From DASQHW01 sp038209365 (GTDB taxonomy: Bacteria; Actinomycetota; Acidimicrobiia; IMCC26256; PALSA-610), in contig JBBQXS010000092.1 in assembly GCA_038209365.1 (NCBI GenBank), positions 1 through 8,332 on the forward strand: 8,332 nucleotides of DNA. Reading direction: 5' to 3'. A program made the position numbers and the translations under genes. Of the stretch, positions 7,354 to 8,332 are shown piece after piece. The notes under the pieces were generated by a model that was given only the letters and a program-made list of their open reading frames with translations, did not search any database and was not told the DNA's origin. Position 1 is the stretch's first letter; each line of letters begins with the position of its first letter.

Positions 7354-7433
7354 ACAGGCTGTTCGGTACATATCAGACCCGCACCGGGACCCCCCGAGCA
7401 CCGGCCTGATGCCGCATGGCGGAGTGAATCGCG

Positions 7434-7439
7434 TACACT
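7434..7439 (+). promoter_or_regulatory. Candidate -10 box upstream of the small protein
   Basis: TACACT matches TAnnnT well and sits in a more AT-rich patch. Transcription would start near 7446 and leave a leader of about 115 bases before the TTG start. No recognisable -35 hexamer lies at the expected distance, so the call rests on the -10 and its position. Confidence 0.35.
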
Positions 7440-7506
7440 GTGACGAAGCATCCGGCCAGCTCGGCGCCTGAACCGCGCCACAGAGAGTGCTCACCGGGTG
7501 CATGCG

Positions 7507-7538
7507 GGGCCGCTGGTACTGGGTACCGGCGGTTCTTT
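7507..7538 (+). terminator. Terminator-like hairpin in the leader of the small protein gene
   Basis: CGCTGGTAC (7511-7519) and GTACCGGCG (7523-7531) pair over 9 bp with one G-T wobble around a TGG loop. The stem can extend by four more pairs, two of them G-T, to 7507 and 7535. The bases just after the core stem read GTTCTTTC, a short T-rich tail. It ends about 15 bases before the ribosome binding site at 7551-7556. It could be an attenuator for the small gene or a terminator for upstream transcription. Confidence 0.45.
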
Positions 7539-7550
7539 CACGATCAGGCG

Positions 7551-7556
7551 AGGGAG
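7551..7556 (+). promoter_or_regulatory. Ribosome binding site that fixes the TTG start
   Basis: AGGGAG is 5 bases before TTG at 7562. The alternative in-frame ATG at 7502 and the earlier frame opening at 7487 have no comparable purine-rich sequence, and both would lie in or before the leader hairpin. This favours the rare TTG initiation codon. Confidence 0.6.
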
Positions 7557-7561
7557 TCCCA

Positions 7562-7837
7562 TTGGCCACCCGACGAACGACCTTCGACAAGCGAGAGCGT
7601 GAGCGGTCCAAGCAGGCGAAGGCCGCCGCCAAGCGGGCCCGCCGCCAGGACAAGACCGAGGACGACCCCGAAGTCACGACGACCGAGGGCAACGAGGGCG
7701 GGTTCACGACCGAGTCCCTTCTGAAGCGCATCGAGACACTGCACGAGGACTACGACGCCGGGCGGATCTCGTTCGAGGACTTCGACGAGCAGAAGTCGGA
7801 GCTGGTCGACCGCCTCGCGATCTGTCTCGCCGAGTAG
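7562..7837 (+). CDS. Small basic protein with SHOCT-like C-terminal domain
   Basis: A 91-residue protein of unknown function. The first third is strongly basic and Lys/Arg/Ala-rich (TFDKRERERSKQAKAAAKRA, about residues 7-26), predicted helical and able to contact nucleic acid or an acidic partner. A short acidic, Thr/Gly-rich linker (about 30-50) follows. The C-terminal 35 residues (LLKRIETLHEDYDAGRIS then FEDFDEQKSELVDRL) match the short SHOCT-type helical hairpin pattern: hydrophobic helix, 'G-x-I-s-x-e-x-f' turn, second helix ending L-x-x-L. No signal peptide or membrane segment is present. The TTG at 7562 is chosen because AGGGAG lies 5 bases upstream and the protein then begins ATRRTTFDKR, like related actinobacterial small proteins as I recall them. 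It has its own leader and is followed by a strong hairpin, so it is probably monocistronic. Confidence 0.72.
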   Translation: MATRRTTFDKRERERSKQAKAAAKRARRQDKTEDDPEVTTTEGNEGGFTTESLLKRIETLHEDYDAGRISFEDFDEQKSELVDRLAICLAE

Positions 7838-7839
7838 AC

Positions 7840-7874
7840 GGGCGCGTTCTCCCGCGCCCTCCGGTTCGTTCTTC
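7840..7874 (+). terminator. Intrinsic-type terminator between convergent genes
   Basis: GGGCGCG (7840-7846) and CGCGCCC (7853-7859) form a perfect 7-bp GC stem with a 6-base TTCTCC loop. It begins two bases after the small protein's stop codon and is followed by a T-enriched tail to about 7874. It lies between convergent genes 67 bp apart, so it may also stop transcription from the DUF402 gene on the other strand, though the T-tail favours the plus strand. Confidence 0.6.
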
Positions 7875-7904
7875 CAGTGCCGGACCGAAGCGCGTCGGTC
7901 AGGT

Positions 7905-8332
7905 CTATGGCTTCCGTAGGTCGAACGGAGCCTCGCCTGCGGCCGCGAGCCGTTCGAGCTCGTCGATGGCGTGCATCGCCGCGGCCGCCGCGAATGGGTA
8001 CTGCGCCGGGACGCCGAACGCGTGGAACTCGTCCTCATCGAGGCGGGCGATGACCGCGCGGTCGGGCGAGACCCAGAGATCGAGCTCCAGGTCGACCGAC
8101 ACCAGGACATCGCCGTCGACCTCGGCCGGTCGAGCCGCGTCGCAGTACCAACCCTTGAACACTCCGGACGCGCTGCTGATCGCCTTCACCGAGTACCAGC
8201 GGTCGCGCCAGTAGTGCTCGGTCCAGATGTCGCCGAGCTCGAGGATGACGAAGCCCAAGTCGTGCGGCGCAGTTTCGGCGAACTCCGCTTGCACGACGAC
8301 GTGATTGCCGTCGTCGGAGAGGACAACGGCGC
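7905..8332 (-). CDS. DUF402 protein (FomD/Ntdp-type phosphohydrolase family), N-terminus outside window
   Basis: The frame stays open to the window edge, so the 5' end is missing. At least 142 residues are visible. A GTG at 8294 is in frame, but residues before it (DDGNHVVVQAEF) look like the family's N-terminal beta-barrel, so it is probably internal. DUF402 hallmarks follow: WRDRWYSVKAI, GWYCDAARP, DGDVLVSVDLELDLWVSP and ARLDEDEF, with the Asp/Glu residues of DLELD and DEDE as likely metal ligands. It closes with the usual C-terminal helix (AAMHAIDELERL) and a PF near the end. Studied relatives are nucleoside di/triphosphate hydrolases (Staphylococcus aureus Ntdp) and FomD, which removes CMP from a phosphonate intermediate in Streptomyces. 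The substrate here is unknown. It is convergent with the small protein gene and shows no visible link to the kinase-lyase operon. Confidence 0.85.
   Translation of the reverse strand, partial: AVVLSDDGNHVVVQAEFAETAPHDLGFVILELGDIWTEHYWRDRWYSVKAISSASGVFKGWYCDAARPAEVDGDVLVSVDLELDLWVSPDRAVIARLDEDEFHAFGVPAQYPFAAAAAMHAIDELERLAAAGEAPFDLRKP

Larger units (their letters stand above)
7331..7561 (+). other. Gene-free stretch between lyase and small protein
   Basis: This stretch of about 230 bp holds the two small hairpins after the lyase, a candidate promoter near 7434, and a probable leader of about 115 bases ending in a terminator-like hairpin before the TTG start. No convincing small ORF, tRNA or known riboswitch class was recognised. 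An in-frame ATG at 7502 could extend the small protein by 20 residues. That extension would encode part of the hairpin and shows no conservation-like character, so it is not preferred. Confidence 0.5.

Noticed and set aside
7352..7364. GAACA-GGC-TGTTC palindrome as a LexA/SOS box
   Set aside because: The actinobacterial SOS box has four bases between GAAC and GTTC; here there are five, and it lies after the lyase gene rather than at a promoter.
7361..7368. GTTCGGTA shared with the minus strand of the MarR operator region (4349-4356), as a second MarR site
   Set aside because: One shared octamer without symmetry is not far from chance in a few hundred bases, and the flanks do not match.
1..8332. 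CRISPR array, tRNA/rRNA, insertion sequence, phage attachment site or replication origin
   Set aside because: No regularly spaced repeats, cloverleaf, transposase, terminal inverted repeats or DnaA-box clusters were seen on either strand.

Overview
The window is a GC-rich bacterial stretch with GTG and TTG starts next to ATG and long antisense shadow frames. It most likely comes from an actinomycete-type genome, perhaps Acidimicrobiia. The GC, a fused double ABC exporter of the Mycobacterium Rv0194 type, a DUF402 protein and a small basic SHOCT-like protein all fit this. The lineage is inferred; no rRNA or other marker gene is present.

Layout. (1) 1-123: GC-rich palindromes downstream of the exporter. 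(2) 124-4343, minus strand: a MarR-family regulator translationally coupled (GTGA overlap) to a 1257-residue fused ABC exporter whose two ATP sites are unequal. (3) 4344-4406: a 63-bp divergent promoter region with a CCGAAC direct repeat and GGATA/TATCC inverted arms, the likely MarR operator. (4) 4407-7330, plus strand: an FGGY-family carbohydrate kinase joined by an ATGA overlap to a pyridoxal-phosphate enzyme of the sphingosine-1-phosphate lyase family. (5) 7331-7561: a gene-free stretch with a possible promoter and a terminator-like leader hairpin. (6) 7562-7837: a small basic protein with a SHOCT-like C-terminus, followed by a strong hairpin. (7) 7905 to the window end, minus strand: a DUF402 protein whose N-terminus lies outside the window.

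How they may work together. The kinase-lyase pair is the most interesting part. The lyase keeps the PLP and phosphosubstrate signature of S1P lyases but has no membrane anchor, and it sits directly behind a sugar/polyol-type kinase rather than a sphingosine (DAGK-fold) kinase. This suggests a two-step catabolic route: phosphorylate a hydroxylated amine, then cleave a C-C bond to give an aldehyde and a phosphorylated amine. The divergent MarR-exporter operon shares the promoter region, so uptake stress, efflux and catabolism of one compound class could be co-regulated. This is inference; the substrate cannot be read from the sequence.
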